Below are positions 19,582-28,294 of a stretch of 64,000 nt of DNA, in pieces. The notes beneath the pieces are model-generated. The model saw only the letters and a program-made list of their open reading frames with translations, did no database searches and was not told where the DNA came from. The DNA is from Nitzschia sp. pyKryTriq1 (taxonomy: Eukaryota > Bacillariophyta > Bacillariophyceae > Bacillariales > Bacillariaceae). The first letter of the stretch is position 1, and every line of letters begins with the position of its first letter. The translations under genes and the position numbers were made by a program. The DNA lies in assembly GCA_956465555.1 (NCBI GenBank), contig OY101116.1, forward strand, positions 744,001-808,000, written 5' to 3'.

Positions 19582-20602
19582 CTAGTACCGTAACCCCCGT
19601 AGTAGCGCGACGATGACCAGAATAAGACTGAAGTAACAGAGAATATTGATTCCGACGACGAACACTTTGAAAGCCAACATGTTATTGCGACCAATACCAG
19701 TACCAGTCCATGGACATCTAGCAAGGCGCAAAAAAGTGAGACGTTTGACTACTGCATCGAAAAGTACCACCTACTTTGTGCCAACAACAACTTACAAATG
19801 GTCATAGTCTTGGATCAGCACACCGCATTCTCGGCAGTACAGTGCGCCGGGCGGGCGGAAACTTCCGACTTGTTCATTCCAGAACCATCCTCCCTCGCCC
19901 GCCTCTTCGTCCGTGACCCGTTCCATCAGCCCAGGGTCCTGACAGCTCACACAAAATAATGATGCAAGAACGAAACCAAGTACCGTAAAGTAAATATAAG
20001 CAACCCAAAATGGCTAGGAAAGGAGTCCCCAAGTGAGTCCATTAGAGAACAGTCCATTCCACCAGCAACGAGCAATCTCCTTCCATTTCAATCAACCACG
20101 TACCAATGGAGAATCCTCGTTTATTATTACAAAATAAGCCACTGCACCCGAAATGCCCAAAATAAGAGGAACAGTGACCAGGCAGCAGAAGGGCCAGCAT
20201 GGCCCGGCAATGACAATGGGGGTACCATCGCGTCGTTCGCACAAAATAAACATATTTCCAATACGTCGAGCCATGCAACAACAATATCGATGAAAATCTC
20301 TAGTAGGACCATTTTCTTGTACATCCCTCTCCCATCGCGTGGATACTGCGTATCTAGTTTGGAAGACGGCGGTGCAACAAAGTCAATGTTAGCCACGTAT
20401 TCAAAAGTCGGGTCATCAAGCAGCACATGGAACATCCAGCATGGATGTTGGCTTACTGCTTTTTCCGCCGTCTTGAAACTACGGCGGGTTGCCTGTCTCC
20501 GCTTGCAGGGACCGAACCTTGGGTAGAAGGTTGGGCAACCTGTTCTGCCTTTTCTGCAGCTTCTTGAAACTGGATACCAGCACTACTACTCGTAGGCGTC
20601 AT
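19582..20602 (-). CDS. DHHC-type palmitoyltransferase with variant DHLC motif
   Basis: Four short exons not visible as one ORF: 20457-20602, 20104-20353, 19796-20013 and 19582-19717. All introns are GT-AG and every junction keeps the frame, giving 249 aa. Order: Gln/Ser-rich start, RRRKK|Q, RDFHRYCCCMARRIGNMFIL, membrane helix WPFCCLVTVPLILGISGAVAYFV, helix WVAYIYFTVLGFVLASLFCVS, then CQDPGLMER (the DPG motif), the Cys-rich YCRECGVLIQDYDHLCPWTG, GIGRNNM, and helices KVFVVGINILCYFSLILVIVALL. DHHC enzymes S-acylate membrane proteins at the Golgi or ER. Here the signature is D-H-L-C: the Cys is kept but the second His is Leu, whose codon spans the last intron. Yeast Akr1 with DHYC shows that this position can vary. 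The Cys-rich domain is shortened. Confidence 0.78.
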
Positions 20603-21620
20603 TAAGATTTTATGTTATTGCAGCGGCGGCAGACACGACTTGAATTGAAGATGCAGGGATTGCTCCAACAATCCGGGTTAAGTTGCAAGCAGATAACTCC
20701 GCTAGATAGGCCTTCACAGTGACTACCGGTACGGTATAATTGTGTTGTAGTCTACTGTAAAGCAGAGCTGTCCAAATCAGGGGACTGTCACGGCGCTGTA
20801 AGAAGTCGTACCGGTACAGTACAGCTGTCATTGTACTGTAGCTTGGTTTGCCTTTGCTTCGTTATTTTTCAAAAATCGTCCGCGCATGCAGAAGTCGAAA
20901 CTCGAAACGATCGCCGACGCCGCCGCCCTATTCATTCGACCCAATTGACCAACGGCCACTGCTGGGGGCGTGGGGGTTGGGGGTTCCCCGCCTGGCCGCA
21001 CACGCACGTCTGGTCGTGACACGTTTCGTTGACAGGACAGTACAAGTGCAGTAGTACTGGCGTACGGTGCCAGGTACCACCGGTACATACCGCCGGTACC
21101 ATACCAGGTCGCCCTACAGTAGGGACAAAGTCTACAGTTCTTACCAGCAGGAAGGACGGAGCTACAGTAGTACGAGTACCTGCGGTAGACTACCGGTAGT
21201 ATTCGCTTTCGCGTAATAATGATGCAACCATCTTGGACCGGCTGGCGCTCCATGCGCCATTATATTATTTATTGAAACCATTATTATGGGGTGTTACGGC
21301 ACAGAGTGCTGGTAGCGTACGCTTGTTGTACAAGGTCTCTGCACTGTCCGCCGTACTTCTCTTACCGGTCTACAGGTAGCAGGTACTGTATGTACAGCAC
21401 TGGTACGTACCGGTAGAGTTCAGTACCGGTACTTGTACCATACCAGCAGCACTGTCGTCGTTCGTACCGGTACCTGGTACCGGTACGTTTTGCTTCCACA
21501 AAAAAAGAGCCGAAACATCACAACAAATAAAAAATTGTGGTCATACTGTAGGAAGCTTGCGCAACACAGCATTTCTTTCCCTTTGTCAAACCAATCAAGC
21601 AACCATTATCAGAGACGAAG
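20603..21620. promoter_or_regulatory. Divergent promoter region dense in ACCGGT/GTAC palindromes
   Basis: 1018 nt between the starts of the DHHC-type gene (minus) and the SPX gene (plus). It has many TACCGGTA elements: near 20725, 20810, 21070-21110, ACTACCGGTAGT at 21189-21200, and 21400-21490. The strongest is a 25-nt inverted repeat at 21463-21487, with 12-nt arms CGTACCGGTACC around one T. No coding potential is supported. Confidence 0.6.
21463..21487. repeat. 25-nt near-perfect GTACCGGTAC inverted repeat
   Basis: Arms CGTACCGGTACC (21463-21474) and GGTACCGGTACG (21476-21487) flank a single T. It is the longest member of the dispersed palindrome family in this window and lies 134 nt before the SPX start codon. 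Confidence 0.85.
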
Positions 21621-22948
21621 ATGAAATTCTGCAAAAATCTCCAGAGAGTCGTGGACATATCGGACCCAGAATGGTCGCCATTTTGGGTGAATTACAAGAT
21701 GTTGAAGGTGTGTTCCTTTGGTCCCTTTCCAGACCTGCTTTTTGACCGGTAATGGAGCGTTAAATATTATTCATGACTGTATATAATTTATGCTCAAGCT
21801 TTTTGGTTGGAGATTCACATTTATTTGATCTGCTCTCTTTCACCATGATGGTTTCTCACCGTAACCTTTCCTTTCTTGCCATTCAATTGCATTGCTAATG
21901 TCCACAGAAACTCATCAAAGAGCTCCCATCGCTTGTCCCGTCGGATGATCACAAGAATCCTCACTCTACAGGGGGTTCAAACGAAGATTCTTCTGATTCG
22001 ACCCCACCAGAAACGTCATCATCGCGCGCCAATGAGGATGAATCTTCGGGTTTGAAGCAGCAGCATGGTGATCGAACCACCGAAAACGACCATGGTGTGG
22101 ACGATCATGCTGCCGCATTTTCACATGATGTTTCAGGCAGCGCTCCACATCCACAGCATGCTGGAGCCATGACGAAAAGTCGCGGTGAAGTAGCGTTTTT
22201 CAAGTTGCTACATTCCGAATTTAGGAAAACCTCACATTTCTTCGATCGGGCTACGGAAGAGTTTGTCATTCGGGAAGAAAGAGTCAGAGAAGGAATGAAC
22301 ATTATGAAGCAGCCCAACTCAATAATGGTCAGTGGGAAGTGGGCTCTCATGGCGAAAAGCATTTACCGCCTATACAGAGATTTGCTTCTGCTGGAAACGT
22401 TCGCAATTATGACGTATTGCTCCTTCTCAAAAATCTTGAAGAAGCACGACAAAATGACAGGCTATTCGACGCGATGCGCATTCATGTCCCACATTGTAAA
22501 CAAGGCCAACTTCACTAACTATCCCGTGGTCATGGCAATGGTCAATCGCTGTGAAGGTCTTTACGAGGAAGTATCGGAAAATCTGTTACAGGAAGGCAAC
22601 GGCAGCTTGTATGAAGATGAGCGGCTGTTTATCAATATGATCCATAGATTGAATGAACAAGTCTTGAGTAGCGACAAAGATGAACTCGACATCGAGCGGA
22701 TCGATGAAGTAAAGCGACCCGCCAAGACCATGCCCTCGTCCGAACACGAGTCCCGGGCGACCTCAGCGCTACGCTCGATAGTTGAGGATAATGAGATGTC
22801 CAAAGTTCCGACCAAAGTGGCCGATAATGCACAGTCTGGTAATGGTGACAGCGATGATTCCGACGACAATTCCGACGACGGCAACAAGAGGGGGGCTCCT
22901 CCCATCAGAGCAGCCGAAAGTCCCGCAAAAAAGCTAAGGGCATTATAG
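21621..22948 (+). CDS. SPX-domain protein
   Basis: Two exons: 21621-21707 and 21908-22948, intron 21708-21907 (GTGTGT...TCCACAG), 375 aa. The first exon encodes the SPX start MKFCKNLQRVVDISDPEWSP, and the join MLK|KLIKELPSLVP rebuilds the SPX N-terminal helices, which were hidden by the intron. The second SPX part is at about 125-260 (EVAFFKLLHSEFRKTSHFF, YRLYRDLLLLETFAIMTYCSFSKILKKHDKMTG). SPX domains bind inositol pyrophosphates and report phosphate status. The K-x-x-K-K-x-x-K basic cluster (FSKILKKHDK) is the expected ligand site. The C-terminus is acidic and Ser-rich with a basic end (SPAKKLRAL). With no transporter, RING or EXS domain, it resembles stand-alone SPX regulators. Confidence 0.92.
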
Positions 22949-22972
22949 CTGCGACCGGTGCTGCGCGACGAC

Positions 22973-23034
22973 ATATGTCGCAAGTTTTGTTTGTATCAAT
23001 AAGATATGTCGCAAGTTTTGTTCGTATCAATAAG
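22973..23034. repeat. Two-copy 31-bp tandem repeat
   Basis: Two adjacent 31-nt copies starting ATATGTCGCAAGTTTTGTT at 22973-23003 and 23004-23034, differing at one base. It lies in the presumed 3' untranslated region of the SPX gene. Confidence 0.9.
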
Positions 23035-23188
23035 ATATTTGCTAGAAGGCGCAATAGTTTCTTCATAAGTCATGATCTTCTGCTCGTAATATTGTGGTTG
23101 TGAACGAAAACATAGTATAGTACACTCCGCGAGTATCACACAGGAGAGAAATAAAGCATGTGGACTCAGATGAATTTACTGATTTTCT

Positions 23189-24328
23189 CTAAAATCCACA
23201 AAGTCGCAAGACTGATGGATTCTCACGGAGCGTGTTGTACACTGTATCCAGCTCCAGGCAGGTGTTGCGGTCACTCGTGCGCTCGTCTTCCGTTGTCGCT
23301 TGTGGCAAGGCTGCTAAAGCAAAAGGAAACAGTCTCGTTTTTGGATCTCGAAACGAAAGAGCCGCCGGGAATGCCTGAATTAACGATTCCACTCCATCAT
23401 TCCACATAATCCCAGAAGATAAGGCTATGAAAAGAGGGTACTGGTTGAATTGGGGGTCAGGTATTTTGGCCGATGCTGGGTATTCCCTGAGCAGCAATTG
23501 GATCTTCGTCAATACATCACAAGATCGATTCGCAAAAGGTGATTCACATGCAATTGCCAATGCAAGACGACCATGTATGTCTATTTCTTTGAGTTCTTCC
23601 TTATAGACTTGGATCATGAGTGGGAACAGACATGGAGGTGAAGGATGGGCTGCGGCCAAATGCAATGGCTGAAATGGTTTCGGTGCAGGGAATACGCTTC
23701 CTTCTTGCTCAATCTGACGTTCGTTTAGCGCTCTATAGACAGACATGATTCTTCTCCAAATACTATCGGTCTCATCCAATAATCTTTGCCGTTCTGTTCT
23801 CCAGATTTGCAAAAGCGATATTTGATGTCGTTCCCAGAGTAATGATATGGGAGTGGATCCATTTGCATCCACCATAAAAGCGCTCTCGGGATACGCCTCG
23901 AGGAGCACTGTAAGGATAGGATTTGGAGTTGATAATCTGACGGCCCAATGGAGTGCTAGCTCTCCATCTTTGTTCGGGACAGATGCCAACTCGGGTGCAA
24001 CCCACAGCAAGAATTCCATTACATGAGCTGGAGCACGAAACAACGCGGCGTGGTGTAAAATTGTCTGCCCCTTGACGTCTTCCACCCTAGACACTTGATC
24101 GGAATGAAAGGCGACCCAGGCCAAAACTTTCTTCCACTGACGCATCGCAATAGCCTCAATGTGTTCTTGCGACAGCAAGTTGGTGGCTGATGAGGATTCA
24201 TATTTGTAGTTTGCGAATTCTTCTGCTGTCATGGAATCTTCCTTATTCTTTCGAAAGCTCCGACGCAACAACATTCCAACCGCCAAGGCAACGAAGATGA
24301 TGCCCAAGCTCACGTATTCAGCAACCAT
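23189..24328 (-). CDS. Ankyrin-repeat membrane protein
   Basis: Single exon, 379 aa from the ATG at 24328 (the frame is open further upstream but only from a GTG). An N-terminal membrane helix (YVSLGIIFVALAVGMLL, about 4-20) is followed by an R/K-rich stop-transfer segment. Ankyrin-like repeats then follow: VKGQTILHHAALFRAPAHVMEFLL, DGELALHWAVRLSTPNPILTVLLEAYPESA, ANGSTPISLLWERHQ, PFQPLHLAAAHPSPPCLFPLMIQVY, IHGRLALAIACES and NQYPLFIALSSGIMWNDGVESLI. The 'YPESA...D..G..P' form is the ankyrin variant that is abundant in diatoms. The partner is unknown. The gene is convergent with the SPX gene. Confidence 0.82.
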   Translation of the reverse strand: MVAEYVSLGIIFVALAVGMLLRRSFRKNKEDSMTAEEFANYKYESSSATNLLSQEHIEAIAMRQWKKVLAWVAFHSDQVSRVEDVKGQTILHHAALFRAPAHVMEFLLWVAPELASVPNKDGELALHWAVRLSTPNPILTVLLEAYPESAFMVDANGSTPISLLWERHQISLLQIWRTERQRLLDETDSIWRRIMSVYRALNERQIEQEGSVFPAPKPFQPLHLAAAHPSPPCLFPLMIQVYKEELKEIDIHGRLALAIACESPFANRSCDVLTKIQLLLREYPASAKIPDPQFNQYPLFIALSSGIMWNDGVESLIQAFPAALSFRDPKTRLFPFALAALPQATTEDERTSDRNTCLELDTVYNTLRENPSVLRLCGF

Positions 24329-24969
24329 GATGATTTGTCTACGATGAGATGCGCAAGATTTTGTGGGAAACAATGCGGGACTCGTGTCGCTACTACACCC
24401 TTGCACTCTTCCTGTGTATGTTGGGAGTTCTGTTTTCTGTTCGAGGTGCAGGTCTTGATACCGTACGAGTACTTGTATACCTCTGGTACAAGAAGTACTT
24501 ACAACTTGCGCGTTATGTGGCGGGAACGCCGAAATCTGAAATCTGTGCGCATTTGAGTTGTGACACGCGCCTCATTTTTTATCTTGTCTTTCGTTGATTG
24601 ACGTCAAGGGGACGACCAGTTCGACTCCGTTTGGTGATCCGTTGATCGTATCGTATTTTGCGGCATATATATATTTTATAGTCGTAGAGGAGTTGTGTTT
24701 ACATTTACCATTTTATAGTCGTAGAGGAGTTGTATTTACATTTACCTGCTGCAGGGATGGGATACTTCTTAGACCCCACTGATTGAAATCCAATGAATGC
24801 AAGGCTGCCGGTATGGTTTTAGAAGACATAAAGCTATGTTTGACCTGGCCTAAGCTCTGGAAACTTATGGAGAGTCGAAAGCAACAATATACGTACCGGT
24901 ACAGTACACCACTTGAGTGTATGCTCGTATTGCTCCTGAAAAGAAGTAAAAGCAGTACCAGAAGTACGA
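24329..24969. other. Intergenic region with 37-bp tandem repeat and CRE site
   Basis: 641 nt upstream of the ankyrin gene. It holds a full TGACGTCA at 24599-24606, the tandem repeat at 24674-24747 and TACCGGTACAGTAC at about 24894-24907. No gene is supported. Confidence 0.6.
24674..24747. repeat. Two-copy 37-bp tandem repeat
   Basis: Adjacent copies at 24674-24710 and 24711-24747 beginning TTTTATAGTCGTAGAGGAG, with about two mismatches. Confidence 0.88.
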
Positions 24970-25668
24970 TTATTTCTGCTGTCGTTTCACGGTACTACTG
25001 ACGCCAGCTGCAGCTGCCTCTTCGTCTGGTTGAGTAGTAGGTACAAGGGTCATCTCTCCCACAACCACCGCAACGTCTGGCAACCATTCCAAAATCGGAA
25101 GATCAGCAGCTACATCGTATTCATTTCTCAATTTTGAGATAAGCCCCTTGAAGTATCGATCGATATGAGACAAAGAGGAATCCCCCGTCCAAAGCCGATC
25201 CGCCTCTACATCCACGCCAGCATGCCGCAACTGTATCATATCCCCGCCCGTCCAGTCCACAGACTGCAGTTTGATTGGCTTGTTGGAAAAATAATTGCCG
25301 GGTCGATAGATAGTCAAACTGATACGTCGAAAGCCGCCGTCCGCGCAGGCGAGGCATTCTTCCACTTCTTCTTGAACCGCCAAGAGTCCCCACGGCCGTC
25401 TCGAATCCTTCGGTATGAAATATCCTTGGAACCAGGTCGGATCCATTTCGTGTAGACAAAAAACAACATTTCCTTTGATGATTTCGGAACCACCTTGCAG
25501 ATCCAGTCTTGGCCGCGGCCCGTGTCGAAGCCGGCAGGTCGCTGGGTCCTCGCAGCATTGCTCCTCGTTTGGTTGTTTTTGTCGTTGCATTCGGGTCCAA
25601 TCGAGGGGCAACGAGGAGCCTCCCGGAGACGACGACGGTGTCTTGGTATCAGGTGTGATGAGGGACAT
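24970..25668 (-). CDS. Protein of unknown function
   Basis: Single exon, 232 aa, ATG at 25668. It is not recognised. The N-terminus is Ser/Pro-rich and carries a Cys cluster (QCCEDPATCRLRHG). The body looks like a globular alpha/beta domain (GNVVFCLHEMDPTWFQGYFIP, FRRISLTIYRPGNYFSN, DRLWTGDSSLSHIDRYFKGLI). No membrane segment or clear targeting leader is seen. The ordered hydrophobic pattern and an uninterrupted frame of 233 codons argue that it is real. Confidence 0.62.
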   Translation of the reverse strand: MSLITPDTKTPSSSPGGSSLPLDWTRMQRQKQPNEEQCCEDPATCRLRHGPRPRLDLQGGSEIIKGNVVFCLHEMDPTWFQGYFIPKDSRRPWGLLAVQEEVEECLACADGGFRRISLTIYRPGNYFSNKPIKLQSVDWTGGDMIQLRHAGVDVEADRLWTGDSSLSHIDRYFKGLISKLRNEYDVAADLPILEWLPDVAVVVGEMTLVPTTQPDEEAAAAGVSSTVKRQQK

Positions 25669-26182
25669 GTGAGATTGTGAAGAATAGAGGGGAAGGTGTT
25701 CGTTGCAGTGTCAATGTTGGATGTTGGCTAGTATGATAGTCAGTGATCCTCGGTTGTCGCTGTTCGAGAGTTCCTTGGCTCTGCGTTGATTGTTGCCGCC
25801 GACTTTTTCGCGGGTTTTTTTACAAGATAATGTGCTGAGAAAGTCCTTTCTTTACGAGTTAGCGTGGCTTTTGCCACGCTTGTTTCCGTGCGACAGACAT
25901 GCTCCCCACCCGCTACCGTATAGTTACTCGTACTATTCGTATTTCGTACTAGTACGGCACTACCTGCGTACTGTACTGTACCAGGTACTATGTACCAATA
26001 CTGTACTCTGTTTTACTGTACCGGTTCGTTTTGTACAACTACTACCTACTAGCTAGTACCACAACAAAACACGACCATTCTTTCCCTCATTTCGTATTTC
26101 GTCACAGTGTCGCAGTCCGTCGCTGGTCTCTTCATTATCATCTCCTGCATTCTTTCATACCTCTACTCCAGTTGAAACCAGC
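25669..26182. promoter_or_regulatory. Divergent promoter region, GTAC-rich
   Basis: 514 nt between divergent starts. GTAC-rich sequence lies at about 25945-26040 (CTGTACTGTACCAGGTAC, TACTGTACCGG). No gene is seen. Confidence 0.55.
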
Positions 26183-26503
26183 ATGGCATCTTCTAGTAGT
26201 GATACCCCCGGAAATATAAAGGACGCTGGTCGAGAAGGGAGACTCTCCTTTCGCAAATTCGCCGAGCATCAACTACGAAATGAATTCAAGCGGGAGGCCA
26301 TGGAAAAGTGCGATATACAGCTCAAGGCGTTTGCGGACTGTGCCAAAACAGAGGGGGTACTGGTCGTCTTTCGGTGTCGAGAGTTTCAGTCGGCGGTCAA
26401 TGAGTGCATGGCTGTGTATAATTCCAAGGAACGCTGGGAAATGTACAAAATCGATCATGCAGCCGATCTGGAGAACAAGATTCCACTACTGACGAAAAAG
26501 TGA
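26183..26503 (+). CDS. CMC1-like twin-CX9C mitochondrial protein
   Basis: Single exon, 106 aa. It contains two C-x9-C pairs, CDIQLKAFADC and CREFQSAVNEC, separated by TEGVLVVFR, which form the helix-loop-helix of the CHCH/CMC1 family. The sequence FADC.K..G.LVVF.CR.....NEC fits CMC1, a copper-binding assembly factor for cytochrome c oxidase in the mitochondrial intermembrane space. As expected for Mia40 substrates there is no classical presequence. Length fits (about 100-110 aa). It is convergent with the WDR82 gene, 87 nt apart. Confidence 0.88.
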   Translation: MASSSSDTPGNIKDAGREGRLSFRKFAEHQLRNEFKREAMEKCDIQLKAFADCAKTEGVLVVFRCREFQSAVNECMAVYNSKERWEMYKIDHAADLENKIPLLTKK

Positions 26504-26590
26504 AGTAACCGACTAGAGTTTTGAAATGATTTTTTTTTAAAATAAATCTAAACTCAGACAACACGAATCTATAGTTCAGTAGTCTAGTGA

Positions 26591-27759
26591 TTACCATATC
26601 CATAGGCATGTATTTGTACAACTTGATGCGATCTGAGCGTACTTCGGATTGCACACAAGTGCTGTCACAGGCCCCAAATGCCCCTCCAAGGTTTTCACCA
26701 AAGATCCCGATTGCACATTATAGACTTCGATCGTCCCCGCTTCCGTTCCCATCAGTACGCATTGATCGTCTGGCGTAAAGCAAGAGACAGTTCCTGTTGA
26801 AGTTTTAGACTCAAAGATACTTTGGATGGTTCCTTCGTACCCGTCCAACAAAATGGCTAAACCAGGTTCGGCGTGCACTAGCATCTGGCTACCACTTCCA
26901 TTGAAATGAATCGATTTCCATACCACCGAGTCTACAGTCGCGCTTACCCGATGGGTCATCATGGCCTGTTCGAGATCCTTTGTGAGAACCTTCATTTCAG
27001 AAAACGCCCCACCGGTGAAATTTCGTGCATCATACAAGTGAATGTACTGCACCAGCCGAACACAGTAAGAAGCCAGGAATGATGAGAAAAAAGAAAGAAC
27101 CAAATAACAGATGGTGTTCTCTTATAAACGAGCATAGCCTTTGCTTACATTTCCCTGCTTTCCAGCCATGGCCACTGTGACAGCAAACACCATACCCGTC
27201 CCGTCAAATGCGACATGCGGCTCACCCTCCGATTGGCTTGGAAGATCCATTTGGCCCACACAGCCCGCCTGTTGCACATTCCAAAGGCGGACTGTTCTGT
27301 CTTTACTGGCAGTCAAAAACATGTCGTCCGCCGGGGAAATGCTCACATCCAATATTTTGTCCGAGTGCCCGCGAAACTTTCTCATGATTTTGTTATCATA
27401 GACCGACCAGTAGTGAATGGCGTTTTGCCCTTTGGTTCCAGTGAAGAGCACGCACTGATCATGGTGACTTTGAGGAGGGGAAAGGTTGATAGAATACAAA
27501 CTTGTTAGTAAAATGGAATGCCAATTTGGCTGGGGGGGGGCAATCTTACTCACGTGCTGGCCACTTTGGAGATGCCTTCTCGTTCGCATCGAAAAGGCGG
27601 CTGATCAGACTGTCCGGTTTGTGTGTTTATCAAGTATAGTTTCGAATCCCCTTCTGTGGCTGCAAATAGGTTGACACCGTCGCCATGAAAGGACAGCGAC
27701 GAGACCTCCGATTTGTGGGGGAAAGACGCTCCAATTTGAGGCCCGTGAGCGAAATCCAT
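26591..27759 (-). CDS. WDR82/Swd2-like WD40 protein
   Basis: Three exons: 27554-27759, 27149-27467 and 26591-27046, both introns GT-AG, giving 326 aa. WDR82/Swd2 is a nuclear WD40 propeller found in COMPASS/Set1 histone H3K4 methyltransferase and in transcription-termination complexes. Family marks: KVAST|HHDQCVLFTGT, IHYWSVYDNKIMRKFRGHSDKILDVSISP, DDMFLTASKDRTVRLWNVQQAGCVGQM, the family-typical YIHLYDARNFTGGAFSEM, then SIHFNGSGSQMLV, CFTPDDQCVLMGTEAGTIEVYN and LEGHLGPVTALVCNPKYAQIASSCTNTCLWI. Length matches the 313-330 aa family. It is likely one of the best-conserved genes in the window. Confidence 0.88.
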
Positions 27760-28294
27760 TTTTTATCTTTCCGGTAAAGGAGCTGTTTTTTTCTACAAAC
27801 AAATGATTGCTCGATGAAGGTCTGACTGAAAAGTAACGCAGCAAGCTTCAAGGGCAGGGCCGGTACCGTTATGCGAAGTATGAAGTAGGCAAGTGTGAGC
27901 ACTGTTCATCAGCTAATGTGCCATTCTCGATTTGTCGGTGACGGGGTGGGCGATGGCGCTTAGATTTTGGTGGTTGAGGCTTGAGAGTTGCGAAAAGAGG
28001 GGAGGCTAACAAAAAGCGGGCAGCTTCGAAAAATAATGAGTCGGCTGAGTCGGTCGGACATATTTGATCCACCCGACCCTTTTCTATCAATACATGTACA
28101 CGTCGAGCAGAACGCATGAGGGATCCGAACCAACTAATTGTCTGTGAGGGATCTCTGTCTACTAGAGTAGCCTACTGCTTGTTTATGAAACGGAGCGAGC
28201 CCCACATCAATCGGGTCCGACAAAAACAATTCCTAGATTGGGATTTAGTTCTGTACGTACTTCGCTTACTAATTAGTGATTCGCATGCCCTCAG
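27760..28294. other. Intergenic region upstream of WDR82-like gene
   Basis: 535 nt between two minus-strand genes. A minus-strand frame at 27869-28117 has basic composition and no domain, and is not accepted. No repeat family is evident. Confidence 0.55.

Noticed and set aside
20127-20435. 102-codon minus-strand ORF
   Set aside because: Wrong frame over exon 2 of the DHHC-type gene. The spliced frame gives a coherent membrane protein.
27869-28117. 82-codon minus-strand ORF upstream of the WDR82-like gene
   Set aside because: No homology pattern. The WDR82-like protein already starts with a complete first blade, so no further 5' exon is needed.
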